From NCBI RefSeq assembly GCF_023159225.1, contig NC_063181.1, positions 24,454,073 to 24,518,072 on the forward strand: a DNA stretch of 64,000 bases. Direction: 5' to 3'. The stretch is from Perognathus longimembris pacificus (lineage: Eukaryota > Chordata > Mammalia > Rodentia > Heteromyidae). The notes beneath the pieces are model-generated. The model did no database searches, was not told the DNA's origin, and saw only the letters and a program-made list of their open reading frames with translations. The first letter of the stretch is position 1, and each line of letters opens with the position of its first letter. The position numbers and the translations under genes were made by a program. Shown in pieces: positions 1-11,089 of the stretch.

Positions 1-16
1 ACAAAAAAATCTGTCC

Positions 17-190
17 CTTTGGGCTGCAATATGTTCTAGTGGTAGAGTGCTTGCTGCATATACATGAAGCCCTGGGTTTGATTCCTCAGCACCAGGAAGT
101 AGCACTGTGGCTCAAGTGGTAGAGTGCTAGCCAGGAACAAAAGAAGCCAGGAACAGTGCTCAGGCCCTGAGTTCAAGACCCACGACTAGC
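17..190 (+). mobile_element. IDL-Geo dimeric SINE
   Basis: Left ID-like monomer and right Geo monomer are both present, followed by an A-tail. The linker between monomers is shortened ('caccaggaagtagcactg'). The motif 'aaatctgtcc' occurs just before the element (7-16) and again after the tail (201-210), a target-site duplication (TSD). It is diverged from the young consensus copies. Confidence 0.9.
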
Positions 191-210
191 AAAAAAAAAA
201 AAATCTGTCC

Positions 211-1960
211 TCTTAGTATTGTGGCTTCTTCTGTATGGGCCTCCTGTGGCCCACAGAAGAGGAACTCTAACAGGGATTCACAGATAATCTGTAGTGACTG
301 ACTGATAGCTTGATCACATTTTTCTCTATATGGATAATTATGAGAATTTAAATCATCCACCTACCTAACTAATGTGATTGATCACCTTTCTTCTTGGCTA
401 CTTTTCGTCTTTGTCTTTCTCCCTCAACGTAAGTAGGTCAGAATAAAGTCCATTAACTAGATGACTAAGTAATCAAAACAGCCAACTGTTTCTGTTCATC
501 ACCCTCCTTTACCCCATGTCCCAAACTATACCGATTTTCACATTACAAAGGGTGATTTAAGTCATCTCCAAGAGAAGCAATTACTCCCCTATGATATTTT
601 CAACTCACTCTGAATTCATAAGTCATCAGTATGACCACACCCCAAAAGTGGAAAGAGACGTTCATCTACATTCCCTACTAAGGCCTCCCTTTTGGACTCA
701 CCAAGTTTCTACCTTCACTCTACAATGTAAAAGAAAGAGGAACAGTCACATTGTACTGGGTTCTTGGGGATACTCCAAACTCCCAGATGTGTCCTCTTGG
801 GATGACAGTCTGAGGTCTGACTTCGCTGCTCTCCTTTTCCTATTTTGAGGTCCTTACCTGGAAAGACTGGCTAACGAGTGTATGTGAGTGTAAATTTTCC
901 CATCGGAGCAAATTTCCAATATACCAAGAAGAGTCAATAATTAGACTTGGTGCCTGCAGGATTATTATTTCAAAGTGAGATTACACTTTCCTGTTCTTCT
1001 GTCAGTTGCAAATCCCCCAAACCAACTAGAATTCACTTAAAACTAATTTACAGTGTTTGTATTGGAATCAAGTAATCAGAAAAACTCAGACCCACTGAGC
1101 AGCTGGGAATTTTGTTGCCAAAGGTTCGGTCTGGTCTTTATTTTTCTAGCTGCTGGCTCGCTCTGCTTACAGGATTCCATAAAGGTTGCATTTAATCTTG
1201 CAGAGGAATGCTACCTAAGCACTTCTTAGGTAGGCTTCAGTAAAAATAAATTGCGTTAGCTCTGTGGACACAGCTGCTGCTTCAACCAACAATTACAAAG
1301 AGAGCAAATCAAGATAACTGTGCAACACAGCACTTGGTTTTCAAAGAATTTCATTACTTACGTGTTAAGGACTTAAAATATCTGTTAATAGTATTTGTTA
1401 ATATTGTTAATACGGAACCTGTAGAGAAAGGAACAACTAGCAAATATATTATCTCAGATATCAATCATATCTTCTTTGTATAAGAAGGTGTAAGTGTAAT
1501 CACAAGGACAGAAATGTCTTTGGAAAGAATTGATGAGATACTTTTAAAGGTCTGAGTACAACAGCTAGAATAAAAGTTTTCACCTTCTGGATGTTGAACT
1601 CCTCATACACAGTGACAAATCCTCACACAAAATGACAAGTCTCAATGCATATATTTGTATACTAAATATATATATGCCATTAGGTTTCCAACATTTTGGC
1701 AAATCTGAGCCTAAGCCTTATGAGCTGGAACTCGGCCTTCTGTGCTAACCTTTGCTTTACAACTGAAAAATCAAAGCCACAAATCTGTACCCAGTTCTTA
1801 CCGCCTATCAAGTACTATAGGGGAATGCAAAGAAACACAATATGATCTTAGTTCTCAAGTAATGTACTAACTTGCAGGTCACAGATAGGGAAAGCCCAAG
1901 TAACCAAAGGAAATTAGTGAGACTATTACTAAAATAACCCCTTGAACTGCTTTCCTTCTG
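211..1960. other. Unique sequence, no gene seen
   Basis: No recognisable repeat and no open frame with a protein-like composition. The stretch at about 1080-1360 is compositionally balanced, repeat-free and rich in short motifs, so it could be a conserved non-coding element. That is only a guess from its appearance. Confidence 0.4.
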
Positions 1961-2004
1961 TTCTTTTAGTCCCTGTATTTATAGTTTTCTTCACATTTTG
2001 GTTC

Positions 2005-2095
2005 ATTTTCTAATTCTGCACCATCCAATATAGCGGCCACTATGCACAATGTGCCTAGTGAGTACTTGGAATATGGAAGCTGAATTAAAACACAA
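2005..2095. mobile_element. Old hAT-type DNA transposon fragment
   Basis: The segment beginning 'caccatccaatatagcggcc' resembles the terminal part of short non-autonomous mammalian hAT elements, which carry 'ccatattggacag'-like ends. It is diverged and partial, and the family is not resolved. Confidence 0.45.
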
Positions 2096-2096
2096 T

Positions 2097-2556
2097 GCAC
2101 AAATAACAAACTTCTTTTCAGATGGTATTTCCACATGTTTGGGTCATCAACTTTACATTCTGTATCTAAAACCAAACAACTACTAAACAAACATAAAAAA
2201 GTCTAGGATAGACCTATCAGTGGATCACAATAGCTCAACAGCTATATACACATGATTATATAAGACAAGGATAAGCAAAAAGAACTCCAAGAGAAGGACA
2301 CAGGAGGATTCTATTGTTGTCGTTATGTTTAATGTTCTAGGTGAATTTCCCTTGGCGTACCCTACGTGGTTACTGTATATGATTTTGGTACACTACATAT
2401 TGTATATATGCCTACCTGAACTAGGGAAGGGAAAGAAAAATGAGGGTTTAACAGATATCACATGAAATGTACTCACTACCTTATTATGTAACTGTACCCC
2501 CTTTGCACAACACCTTGTCAATAAAATTTAATTAATAATATAAAAAACAATGGACA
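2097..2556 (+). mobile_element. LINE-1 3' UTR fragment, sense
   Basis: This segment matches the reverse complement of the 3' UTR of the antisense L1 at 39.7-43.8 kb block by block. Shared blocks include 'cttcttttca', 'aaaccaaacaactactaaac', 'aatagctcaacagctat', 'gaaggacacaggaggattct' and 'ggtgaatttccc'. It ends in an A-rich tail after 'caataaaatttaatt'. It is a 5'-truncated insertion with no ORF2 sequence. Confidence 0.85.
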
Positions 2557-2649
2557 TTAAAAAACCATACATTGGATTTGAAGACTCATTATGAAAAGAG
2601 AATGTTAATGATCTAATGTTGCATTGGTAACATTGAAAAAAATTATTTT

Positions 2650-2815
2650 TTGTCCATCACATGGGGCTTTAAGTAAGGTCCTGGTGGTGCTATCTCGCAG
2701 CTCTTTTGCTCAAGGCTAGCCCTCTGCCACTTTGAGCCATAGTTCCTCTTCCAGTTTTTGAGTGGTTAACTGGAGATGAAGAGTCTCATAGGGACTTTGC
2801 TTCCTGAGCAGAAAA
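2650..2815 (-). mobile_element. B1-Geo-type composite SINE fragment
   Basis: Antisense copy with the Geo block 'ttttgctcaaggctagc', then 'tgagccatagttcctcttcc', then the B1-side junction 'tggttaactggagatgaaga' and 'gtctcata'. It is truncated in the B1 half. Confidence 0.7.
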
Positions 2816-2819
2816 TTTT

Positions 2820-4145
2820 GTTATTAAGGTTAATTTCACCTGTCTCCTCTTACTGTTTTCAACTATGGCAACTGGAAAATTGAGGATGTACACATGTCTC
2901 ATGTTGTATTTGTACAGAATCACAACCTAATCAAGTTTTTTCTTTAAACCTTTCACTGTGCTTTGGTACTTGGATTCTGAACTCAACTCAACCCTACTTT
3001 CCTAACAATCCCCAAATATCTCCATATTCATAAAGGCAGTGAAATGGTTCTATATTTTTAATTTAGATTTTAAAAACTAAGTATTTAGAGTTTTTCAGTT
3101 GTGAAAAATCAGAGTTCATGGCAATTTTTAACTCAAAAAAAGGATGAAAGCTAGACTTTGGAGACAAGCCTAGATTGCAGAAGTTATACAGCCTCAAAGT
3201 TTGGAGATGCCCACATACATGCACACACACACACACACATTCTTTAGGATGGGAGAGACACAGTTGCTCAGTCCCTATCTGCATAGTGAAAACCACACCC
3301 TCATTCTAATGAGGTTTCACAGCACCACAGCATCTCCTGAGAGTCTGGGAATGAGGGACTAACCTGCCTTGCAGTATCACTAATTGGTTGACCAGGTGAT
3401 AAATATCAGCAAGGAGTTCTTTCCTCCTACTCAGGCAATCTGTGTTTTTTTAGCTTCATATCTAAACAACAGACCATGATGTGCTGTAACATCTCAGGAC
3501 CTTTACAGACCTTACAAAAAATGCATGTCCCGATCACCCTTGGAACTACCGGCCATTTCAAGTAGCAAGAACTGTATGGTGCAATGATACTTTTGGAAAG
3601 CCCTGATTCTAGAGCCTCAATCTGCACATGATGGAAAAGGGAGCTGGGCAATGGTGAAGTCCTCTCAAATTTCATATCCTTTCAACAAAATTTGGCCTTC
3701 CTAATCTTACCTGTGCCAGACATGGTCAGAGAGAACACTTTCATATTATCTCAAGAACATTTTTTTTCTGTCACAAGAGTAACTATGCCTTCTGTTTTAA
3801 CTTGAAAAACACAAAAGCATCTCAAGGGGGTTAAAAAAAAGACCAAGTACCCACAATCTGCATTAAATGACATGATTTCTTCCAGAATTTTAATTGATAT
3901 TTTATACACAAATATACAATTTAAAACATAATTAGGGAAACTTAATACATTGTAAATTTTCCCATTACTAGATCCTATTCAAAAACATGAACTTTGTTAA
4001 ATTCTCCAGATGTGTCGTGATTCATTTATTTGTTTCTACTATTAGATATTCAAGTGTTTCCAATTTCTCATCTGACAGAAAAGAATTCAATATTTATTCC
4101 TATCCCTGGTGTCTTCAGCTAAATAGGTTTTTACTTCTTTGAAGC
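2820..4145. other. Unique sequence with a short (CA)n
   Basis: No gene seen. A (CA)9 microsatellite lies near 3220-3238. The rest is AT-leaning unique DNA without convincing exons. Confidence 0.4.
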
Positions 4146-4174
4146 AGAATCAATGGAACAGAGACTCACTTTTT

Positions 4175-4345
4175 TTGTTTAACCAAGGATGGAACCCAAG
4201 GCTTTTTGTACATGCTAGGCAAGAGCTTTGGTTTACAACACAAATATCACTATGTAGCCCAGGCTGGTCTCCAACTTGAGATCCTCCTGCCTCTACCTCC
4301 TAGGCCCTGAGATTACTACAGGTGTGTACCACCACACCTACTGCT
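4175..4345 (-). mobile_element. B4-like SINE (B1 + ID fusion), antisense
   Basis: Read on the minus strand, a B1 (7SL-derived) part with 'gaggcaggaggatct' and 'agcctgggctacatagtg' is followed by an ID-like tRNA part ending in an A-run. This order is typical of rodent B4/RSINE-type fusions. Old and diverged. Confidence 0.75.
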
Positions 4346-4492
4346 CAGAAAATTTAACACTGTAAAGACTTTAAGGCAAGTTTCCTTCTATATATAATCT
4401 CAACTCTATTATGAAATGACCTGCAGTATCCAGTTATGGCCCTCAGTTGAACCCAAGTTAAGCCATGATTCCTGTTTAGAAAAGCCCCGCAT

Positions 4493-4693
4493 TGAGCTGG
4501 GAATGTGGCCTAGTGGTAGAGTGCTTGCCTCAAATACATGAAGCCCTGGGTTCAATTCCTCAGCACCAAATATATAGAAAAAGCCAGAAGTGGTGCTGTG
4601 GCTCAAGTGATAAGAGTGCTAGCCTTGAGCAAAAAGAAGCCAGGGACAGTGCTCAGGCCAAGTTTAAGCCCCAGGACTGGTTAAAAAAAAAAA
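4493..4693 (+). mobile_element. IDL-Geo dimeric SINE
   Basis: Complete left and right monomers with 'gagctgggaatgtggcc' at the 5' end and an A-rich tail drifting into GAAA repeats. The right half lacks 'cctgag' before the B box ('caggccaagtttaagcc'). Confidence 0.9.
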
Positions 4694-4854
4694 GAAAGAA
4701 AGAAAGAGAGAGGAGGCCAGTATCAGCCATTCTTGTTTCCAGATTCCATATGTATCTCTTATAACTGGACAAAAATAAATAAGACTAAGAAAGACCAGCA
4801 GGGAGGAAAGGTAGAGACTGAGAGAGTAATTAGTATATTTCTGGTTACTCGTAT

Positions 4855-5228
4855 TGACAGGCATCTTCCTTGGGGCCCATGGTGGCCTCCAAAGGCAATT
4901 TCAGATTGAATTTGGGGCCTTACTGGTGGATATTAACTTCCAAACAGTACCCCAACGCTACTACTTGAAGGTGACCTCCACCTGGCCCAAGTGACGACTA
5001 CCCACAACTTCATGTTTACTTGTAGAAAGTCAGCTGATGCCTTCAGTCTTCCCACCAAACTTAATCATCCTCTGAAGAAAAAGGTGATGCCCAAAGTCAA
5101 GAGCAAGAACCATCCAGTGCAGCTACTGGTACTGGAACACCCCAGTCAGTTACAAAGAAATACCAACTTACTCGTCTCATCTCCAGAAGCTCTTTCAATG
5201 ACACATGTTCAAAGTCAGAAAAATCGCC
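4855..5228. other. Unique segment, possible pseudogene debris
   Basis: Not a recognised repeat. A 101-residue frame from 4991 runs into the following SINE. Its N-terminal ~75 residues are lysine- and proline-containing and show no recognised domain. It could be a decayed processed copy of an unidentified transcript, but nothing proves this. Confidence 0.2.
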
Positions 5229-5265
5229 TGTCTCTTCTCTTTTTTCTTTTCTTTTATTTTTTTTT

Positions 5266-5456
5266 GCCAGTCCTGGGCCCTAGACTCAGGGCCTGATCAC
5301 TGCCCCTGGCTTCTTTTTGCTCAAGGCTAGCACTCTGCCACCTGAGCCACTGCACCACTTATGGACACTGTCTATATATGTGGTGTTGGGGAATCGAATC
5401 CAGGGCTTCATGTATATGAGGCAAGCACTCTTGCCACTAGGCCATATTCCCAGCCC
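5266..5456 (-). mobile_element. IDL-Geo dimeric SINE
   Basis: Antisense full-length copy. A TSD close to 'ctcttctcttt' flanks it (about 5231-5242 and 5458-5468). The T-run at its left is the antisense A-tail. Confidence 0.92.
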
Positions 5457-5621
5457 CTCTTCTCTTTACCTACTTTCCTTTTTTTTTAGTCACTTCACTC
5501 TCCGACTTTCACGTTCCACACCTATTCTACCACACCACTAACACCTTATATCTAGGTGTTAGGACACTCCCTTCTCTTCTATAAAGCTTTTCTTATCTTC
5601 TACAGTAAGTGTAAGGCAAGA

Positions 5622-5725
5622 AGAACAAGCACAGAAAGGAAGGGAAGGAGGGAGGGAAGAGGAAAGAAAGAAAGAAGGAAGGCAAGAGGGAGGGAGGGAG
5701 GGAGGGAGGGAGGGAGGGAGGGAAA
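5622..5725 (+). repeat. Purine-rich GGAA/GGGA simple repeat
   Basis: About 100 bp of (GGAA)n and (GGGA)n-like tandem units with strict purine bias. Both strands show open frames here that are simple-repeat artefacts. Confidence 0.9.
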
Positions 5726-5739
5726 CCTTTTTCAAAGTA

Positions 5740-6035
5740 ACCTGTAATCTCAGCAACCAAAGGATGGATGGCTATCAGGAGGATGGGGCTCAAGGCCACT
5801 CCAAACTAAAAGTTCTTGAGAGTCCATCTCAGCCAATAAAGCTGGGCATGGTGGTACACACCTGCCATCTCAAGCTCCCCACAGAAGGTAAATAATGAAG
5901 ATTCATGGTCCAGACTAGCCTGGCCAAATGTAACAGACCCAACAAAATAATTTATGCAACAAAAAGGCTAGAAGCATGGCCCAAGAGGTAAAGTGCTTGC
6001 CTAGTAAGCATGAAGCTTTAAAACCCTAGTACTAC
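5740..6035 (+). mobile_element. B1-derived SINE followed by ID-like monomer
   Basis: 'gctgggcatggtggtacac' with the Pol III A-box region, followed by a B1 body. An ID-like part follows with 'taaagtgcttgcctag' and 'aagcatgaag'. A preceding partial B1 body (5740-5830) suggests two B1 units. Diverged B4-like composite. Confidence 0.7.
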
Positions 6036-6239
6036 TAAAGTAATGTTGATGATGTTCGATTTTATTTGAAATAAAGTATTTTATGTAGTTCCTTCCTGCT
6101 CAAAATGTCAACTTCATGAAATGGGAACGTCTGAAGGATTTAAAACTATGGAGCCAAGAAAAGATCTATCTATTAAGTCCTTCTTTGCATCCTCCCATAA
6201 ACTGACATTCATAATTTCAATGAGCACAAGTTAACATGT

Positions 6240-6450
6240 AAGCTCATATTATATTCATATATAATATTAAATTAATAATATAAACGTTATTATATTAATT
6301 ATATTATATTATTAATTAATTTATTATATTATAATATCCATTATATTGTATTATAATAATATTATTATAAATGTGATTGTAAATTAATAATATAAATATT
6401 TATATATTATATTATATTAAATATATTATATCATATTAAAATGTGCTATA
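6240..6450. repeat. AT-rich quasi-palindromic low-complexity block
   Basis: About 200 bp made almost only of A and T, rich in 'attatat', 'taatta' and 'tatattat' units. It is strongly self-complementary and could extrude hairpins. Confidence 0.85.
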
Positions 6451-6726
6451 TCAAATGCTGCTTTACAGATAGCAATAGAATGCTAAGTAAGTTTGAAAAT
6501 AAATTGTGTATGAAAATTACATAGCAAGTGGTGAACTCTCAAAACTGTTTGTTGAATAGAAACCGGACAGGCTTTTATCACACAAAATCCTAAATTACGA
6601 TCTTTATTGAACTAAATTGTTCTTGCCCTTGGGACCAAAGTACTTCGACCCCCATCACCAGAAAGACGTCCATAAGACTTCTTTTTTTTGTTGTTTTGTT
6701 TTTTGTTTTTTGTTTTTGTTTTTTTG

Positions 6727-6918
6727 GCCAGTCCTGGGCCTTGGACTCAGGGCCTGAGCACTGTCCCTGGCTTCTTTTTGCTCAAGGCTAGCACTCTGCC
6801 ACTTGAGTCACAGCGCCACTTCTGGCTGTTTTCTGTATAAATGGTGCTGGGGAATCGAACCCAGGGCTTCATGTATACGAGGGAAGCACTCTTGCCACTA
6901 GGCCATATCCTCAGCCCC
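6727..6918 (-). mobile_element. IDL-Geo dimeric SINE
   Basis: Full-length antisense copy with flanking duplication 'tccataagacttct' at 6669-6682 and 6919-6932. A T-rich tail with GTTTT units lies at its 3' side. Confidence 0.95.
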
Positions 6919-7141
6919 ATCCATAAGACTTCTATCTCTCCCAGAGAGATATTCTTTGCTCAAGTCTAATACTTTTTATTTGATTGCTGGGGCTAAATAT
7001 TAAGCAGACAAAAGCAACTATAAACCAGAACCGAAACAAAGCAGAAAAAAAAAATCCAGTAATAATTCTCTATGACCTTCCTGGTCAAAGAGGTGAACAA
7101 ATAAAACAAAGTCTGTCTTGTCTTTTAAAAATGAAAAATTT

Positions 7142-7225
7142 GGGGCTGGTAATATGGCCTAGTGGCAAGAGTGCTTGTCTCCTGAGTCCAAACCCCAGAA
7201 CTGGCAAAAAAGAAAAAAAAAAAAA
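7142..7225 (+). mobile_element. Internally deleted IDL-Geo mini-element
   Basis: The first ~45 bases of the left monomer ('ggggctggtaatatggcc' to 'gtgcttgtctcctgag') run directly into the last ~20 bases of the right monomer ('ccaaaccccagaactggc') and an A-tail. All the sequence between is missing, leaving one chimeric tRNA-sized monomer. Confidence 0.85.
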
Positions 7226-7315
7226 GATATGACTAGTTTTTTCAAGCTAACACCAGGACTACTAAATTCAAGTCAGAGTAACCCCTAAAAGTCATTTTTT
7301 AAAATAGGCATATGG

Positions 7316-7505
7316 AGCTGGAAATGTGGCTTAGTGGCAGAGTGCTTGACTAACATGCACCAAGCCCTGGGTTCAATTCCTCAGAACAGCATATATACAC
7401 AAAAAGCCAGAAATGGCACTGTGGCTCAAGTGGTAGAGTGCTAGCCTTGAGCAAAAGAAGCCAGGGACAGTGCTCAGGCCCTGAGAGCAAGGCCCAGCTC
7501 TAGGG
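7316..7505 (+). mobile_element. IDL-Geo dimeric SINE, older copy
   Basis: Complete dimer with the older-type left monomer ('gcttagtggcagagtgcttg'). A weak TSD pairs 'ataggcatatgg' before it with 'gaaggcatagg' after it. The tail is short. Confidence 0.9.
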
Positions 7506-7514
7506 GAAAAAAGA

Positions 7515-8025
7515 AGGCATAGGAAAGCCTACTAGATAAACACAATGTTTCAGAGGCAGTCTGTCAAAAGCTAGTTTGTTAGAAGACAGAGAGAGAGGAT
7601 GGGTATACAGGGACCTGTGTAATAAAAGCTGAAAATTACAGTTTTGCTGCTTTGCTCTGCATCCTAAGGGGAGCCATAGGACAGGAGAAGCTATGGGCCC
7701 TGCATCTATTACTTGGGGGATGGATTTCTGGATTGTGTCTATTTCTAAGTATTTTATTTAAACATATTGGCTTTGGGTTTAAATCTGGTCCCTATAGATA
7801 GTTTATCATTCTTTGTGGCTAAATGGAAGTTTAACCAAACCTCTTCACCCCATATTCCATGAGCCACCCTCACCCTAAGTGCCAGTTTTCGGTTCAGCCC
7901 ACTTTGCATTAAGCTGACATTCTACAGTATACATTGATTCATGCACACTAAAAGCAGGGAACAAGCAGAGCAGAAGCACAAAGTCCTGACATGTGCAAGC
8001 AAGGAATCTGTGGTCTCATACAGAT
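7515..8025. other. Unique sequence, no gene seen
   Basis: About 500 bp between SINEs with no recognised repeat, exon or regulatory signal. Confidence 0.4.
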
Positions 8026-8039
8026 TAAGATTTTTTATT

Positions 8040-8245
8040 GGGGCTGGGGATATGGCCTAGTGGCAAGAGTGATTGCCTCGTATTCATGAGGCCCTGGGTT
8101 CGATTCCCCAGCACCACATATACAGAAAATGGCCAGAAGTGGCGCTGTGGCTCAAGTGGCAGAGTGCTAGCCTTGAGCAAAAGAAGCCAGGGACAGTGCT
8201 CAGGCCCTGAGTCCAAGGCCCAGGACTGGCCGAAAAAAAAAAAAA
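8040..8245 (+). mobile_element. IDL-Geo SINE, near-consensus
   Basis: Full dimer with the internal 'ggttcgattccccagcacc' B box in the left half. Perfect TSD 'aagattttttatt' at 8027-8039 and 8246-8258. The exact duplication and intact sequence point to a fairly recent insertion. Confidence 0.97.
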
Positions 8246-8293
8246 AAGATTTTTTATTAATAATTGTTCTTTTTTTGTTGTTCTTGTTGTTTT

Positions 8294-8455
8294 GGCCAGT
8301 CCTGGGTCTTGGACTCAGGGCCTGAGCACTGTCCCTGGCTTGAGCTACAGCGCCACTTCTGACCTTTTTGTATATATGTGGTGCTAAGGAATCAAACCCA
8401 GGGTTTGATGTATACAAGGTAAGCAATTTTGCCACTAGGCCATATTCCCAGCCCC
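8294..8455 (-). mobile_element. IDL-Geo SINE with internal deletion, antisense
   Basis: Antisense copy lying about 35 bp from the neighbouring sense copy. It lacks roughly 35 bases between 'ccctggctt' and 'gagctacagc'. An imperfect TSD pairs 'aataattgttct' (8259) with 'aatacttgttct' (8456). Confidence 0.9.
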
Positions 8456-8459
8456 CAAT

Positions 8460-9170
8460 ACTTGTTCTTTTATAGTAATCAATTGTATTGTTTTTATGTT
8501 TGGGGACTTTGTTGTTGTTATTGTTTTGACAGTGTGCTCTTCTATACCACACTCCCAGTCCTGCTTTTAAGCTTTTCAGATAGGATCTCATGCTTTTGTT
8601 CAACACCTTCCTACCTCCATTGGTCTGCCCCACCACACCCAGATCGTACGTATATTTATAGAAGTTTATATTACTAACATCTATTTTCCTATGTTACATC
8701 ACATATTATTTCCCCACATATAAGTACGCAATAAATGCAAGTTATCCAAGTTGTAGGGAGCATAGCAACATACTGAATTCAGTAGAGGAGACATCTGTAA
8801 TGACAGACAAGACTCAGGCACAACAGTGAAGGAAATTAAGACCAAAGCACAGTGAGGGCCTGGGAAGATGTTTAATATGATCTAAAAAGGGAAAATACAC
8901 TGGTTGAATCAGTTATTGCCACGTCATCTAGCGTCCCATGGATACCACCTAACATTTCTGTTGCTGGAAAAAAAATTCATTGGTAACATTGTATTACATT
9001 ATTATTTTCTTGATGCTGTACATATTAGTTATTCTATGTTTAATTCCTCATCATTATTTATATCCTCTCAGAAGTAAAATTCCTTCTGCTGGAAATTCTA
9101 CATGAGGAAAAACAAAGTCTGATCCAGTTGTGATTCTCTGGGTTTTTTTCTTTCCCTTAATAATAATCTG
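8460..9170. other. Mostly unique sequence
   Basis: T-rich and AT-rich DNA. A weak antisense SINE remnant may lie at about 8525-8640 ('gatctcatgcttttgttcaa'). No gene signal. Confidence 0.35.
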
Positions 9171-9171
9171 A

Positions 9172-9275
9172 TATAGGCCTAACCACAATGGTTCATACCT
9201 GTAATCCCAACTACTTAGTAGGGTAGAGATGACAGCACAGAAGTTTGAGAACAGCCTAAGCAAAAAAAAAAAAAA
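9172..9275 (+). mobile_element. B1 SINE fragment
   Basis: Contains 'cctgtaatcccaactactta' and 'gagaacagcctaagc' followed by a pure A-run. Only the 5' part of a B1 is kept. Confidence 0.75.
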
Positions 9276-9309
9276 AAAGTTAGCAGGCAGGCCTGTATCT
9301 TCACAAACA

Positions 9310-9500
9310 AGCCAGGCATGGTGTTTCATACCTGTAATACCAGCTACACAGGAGGAAGATGAAAGAACACCAAGCTGAGGCCAAAGGTTGGGATCCTATC
9401 GGAATAACAAGTTTAAAAAAAAACAAAAAAACAAGGACGTGTCTCTAATGGCAGAACAAGCCCAAGGCCCTGAGTTCAAACCCCAACACTGGCAAAATTA
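9310..9500 (+). mobile_element. B1-ID/Geo composite SINE
   Basis: 'gccaggcatggtgtttcata' and 'cctgtaataccagctac' mark the B1 half. After an A-run comes a short tRNA-like tail with 'ccctgagttcaaaccccaac' and 'actggc'. The middle of the right half is missing. Confidence 0.65.
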
Positions 9501-10555
9501 CAATAATCTGATAGAATTCTGAAAAGTTAAATACTTGACACATTTGTTGACTACTATAACTTACACAATGTTCTATCATAAATAGTATTTCAATTGCTAC
9601 CAAAAGCAGCCCTACAAATACATTCAAGTATTTTTATTACCTCTCTCGGAACTAACCCCACAAGGTAATTCAACTTACTTTTGGTTGTTATAGACTGCCA
9701 GCTCACCAACTAGAATGTAATCTCTGTGGACTGTAAAGACTTCCTTGTTTCCGTTTGAATCCACAGAGCCTAGCACTGTGCCTGGACAGCTGATATTCTA
9801 AATATTTACAAAATGAACACATAAATTCCCCTGGACTGCTTTTAAGCCCTTTTTGGCAGGAGGCAGATAAAGGAACTGTGACCTAGATACCCAGCCAGAG
9901 TTCAGTGGTCTGCTTACTTATCAGAAGGAAATTATGTAAAAGAGCTCTAAACCCAACAGTGCTCATATCAACTACTGCAAGAGAAAAAGGATGCACATCA
10001 AAATATTGACTATCCAAAGTTTCAGATCTTCCATACTAAGTTTGAACAGCTTCATCTAGCTCTGGTCTATTAAATCTTTGCCTACTTAAGTATTTCAGGA
10101 AGTGTGGAAAAGACAAGTAGGACTATAGTTCATAGTGCATCAGGGCCGGGAGCAAACTACTTGTTGGCCATCATTTGCTTCCAATTTAACCATGAATCCT
10201 TACTTTTGCTTCAAGGGACATTTCAAAAACGTGGAATTATTTCTGACTTTTGAAGGTCAACAACGACCAAAAACTCAGTGAGAAAGAAACACGTAAATGC
10301 TGAATTTGAAGCAGTCGCAAATCATAACAGACAATAATTCCTGGATCTAAGAGGCCAAAATCTAACATTTTACACAACAGGCAGTCATAAATTATTATCA
10401 TTCACTAAGAATGAAATTCCGGACTTTGTCACATCAATCAATAGATAATGGTTTGAGGCTACCCTAGATAATGGTTTATGTTCTAACTATTCCATCTGCT
10501 GAAGTTGGCTTAGAAAAAAATTTTTTTTTTAGATTTTAGTTTTTTGCCCCTTCTG
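9500..10555. other. Unique sequence, no gene seen
   Basis: About 1 kb with balanced composition. No recognised repeat, no supported exon. Confidence 0.4.
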
Positions 10556-10559
10556 GAAA

Positions 10560-10597
10560 GCAGAAGAGAGAAGAGCAGGAGAGAGAGGAGAGAGAGG

Positions 10598-10680
<83 letters not shown>

Positions 10681-10703
10681 GAGAGAGAGGAGAGAAGAGA
10701 GAG

Positions 10704-10760
<57 letters not shown>
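10560..10760 (+). repeat. (GA)n homopurine tract
   Basis: About 200 bp of nearly uninterrupted GA dinucleotides with a few GGA, AAA and single C interruptions. Such mirror-symmetric polypurine tracts can form intramolecular triplex (H-DNA) and bind GA-recognising factors. The reading frames through it, (RE)n on plus and (SL)n on minus, are artefacts. It ends about 330 bp upstream of the 11.1 kb CpG island. Confidence 0.97.
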
Positions 10761-10764
<4 letters not shown>

Positions 10765-11089
10765 AACAGCCCCCCGTGGGACCCGGGCAGGACAGCCTGC
10801 CGGCCTTGTGTCCAGCCCATCCAGCTTCTCGGTCTGTGCTTGGACCTGCCTGCACCTGGCCTGAAGCGCCCGTCAGTGCAGGCTACTCACTTCCACTGCG
10901 CCTGGCGGTCCATCCACAAAACTAATAAAGACTGCAGACTTGATGGCAACCTTGGAGATTCCTGAAAATCCACAACAGGAAATGTTAACTGTCCTCCACC
11001 CTCCCGAAACATTCATCAAAAGCAGACGGAGTCACGGCCTCAGGGAGGCCAATGGCAGGAGACAAACGCCAGCATTATCTTACTTCCTG

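Noticed and set aside
8040..8110. tRNA-Ala-like gene
   Set aside because: A and B boxes are present, but the sequence is the left monomer of a SINE with a TSD and A-tail, not a tRNA gene.
8025..8636. 203-residue minus-strand frame
   Set aside because: It runs through two IDL-Geo SINEs and their A-tails, so it is a repeat artefact.
10529..10855. (RE)n, (SL)n repeat proteins
   Set aside because: Translation of the GA simple repeat.
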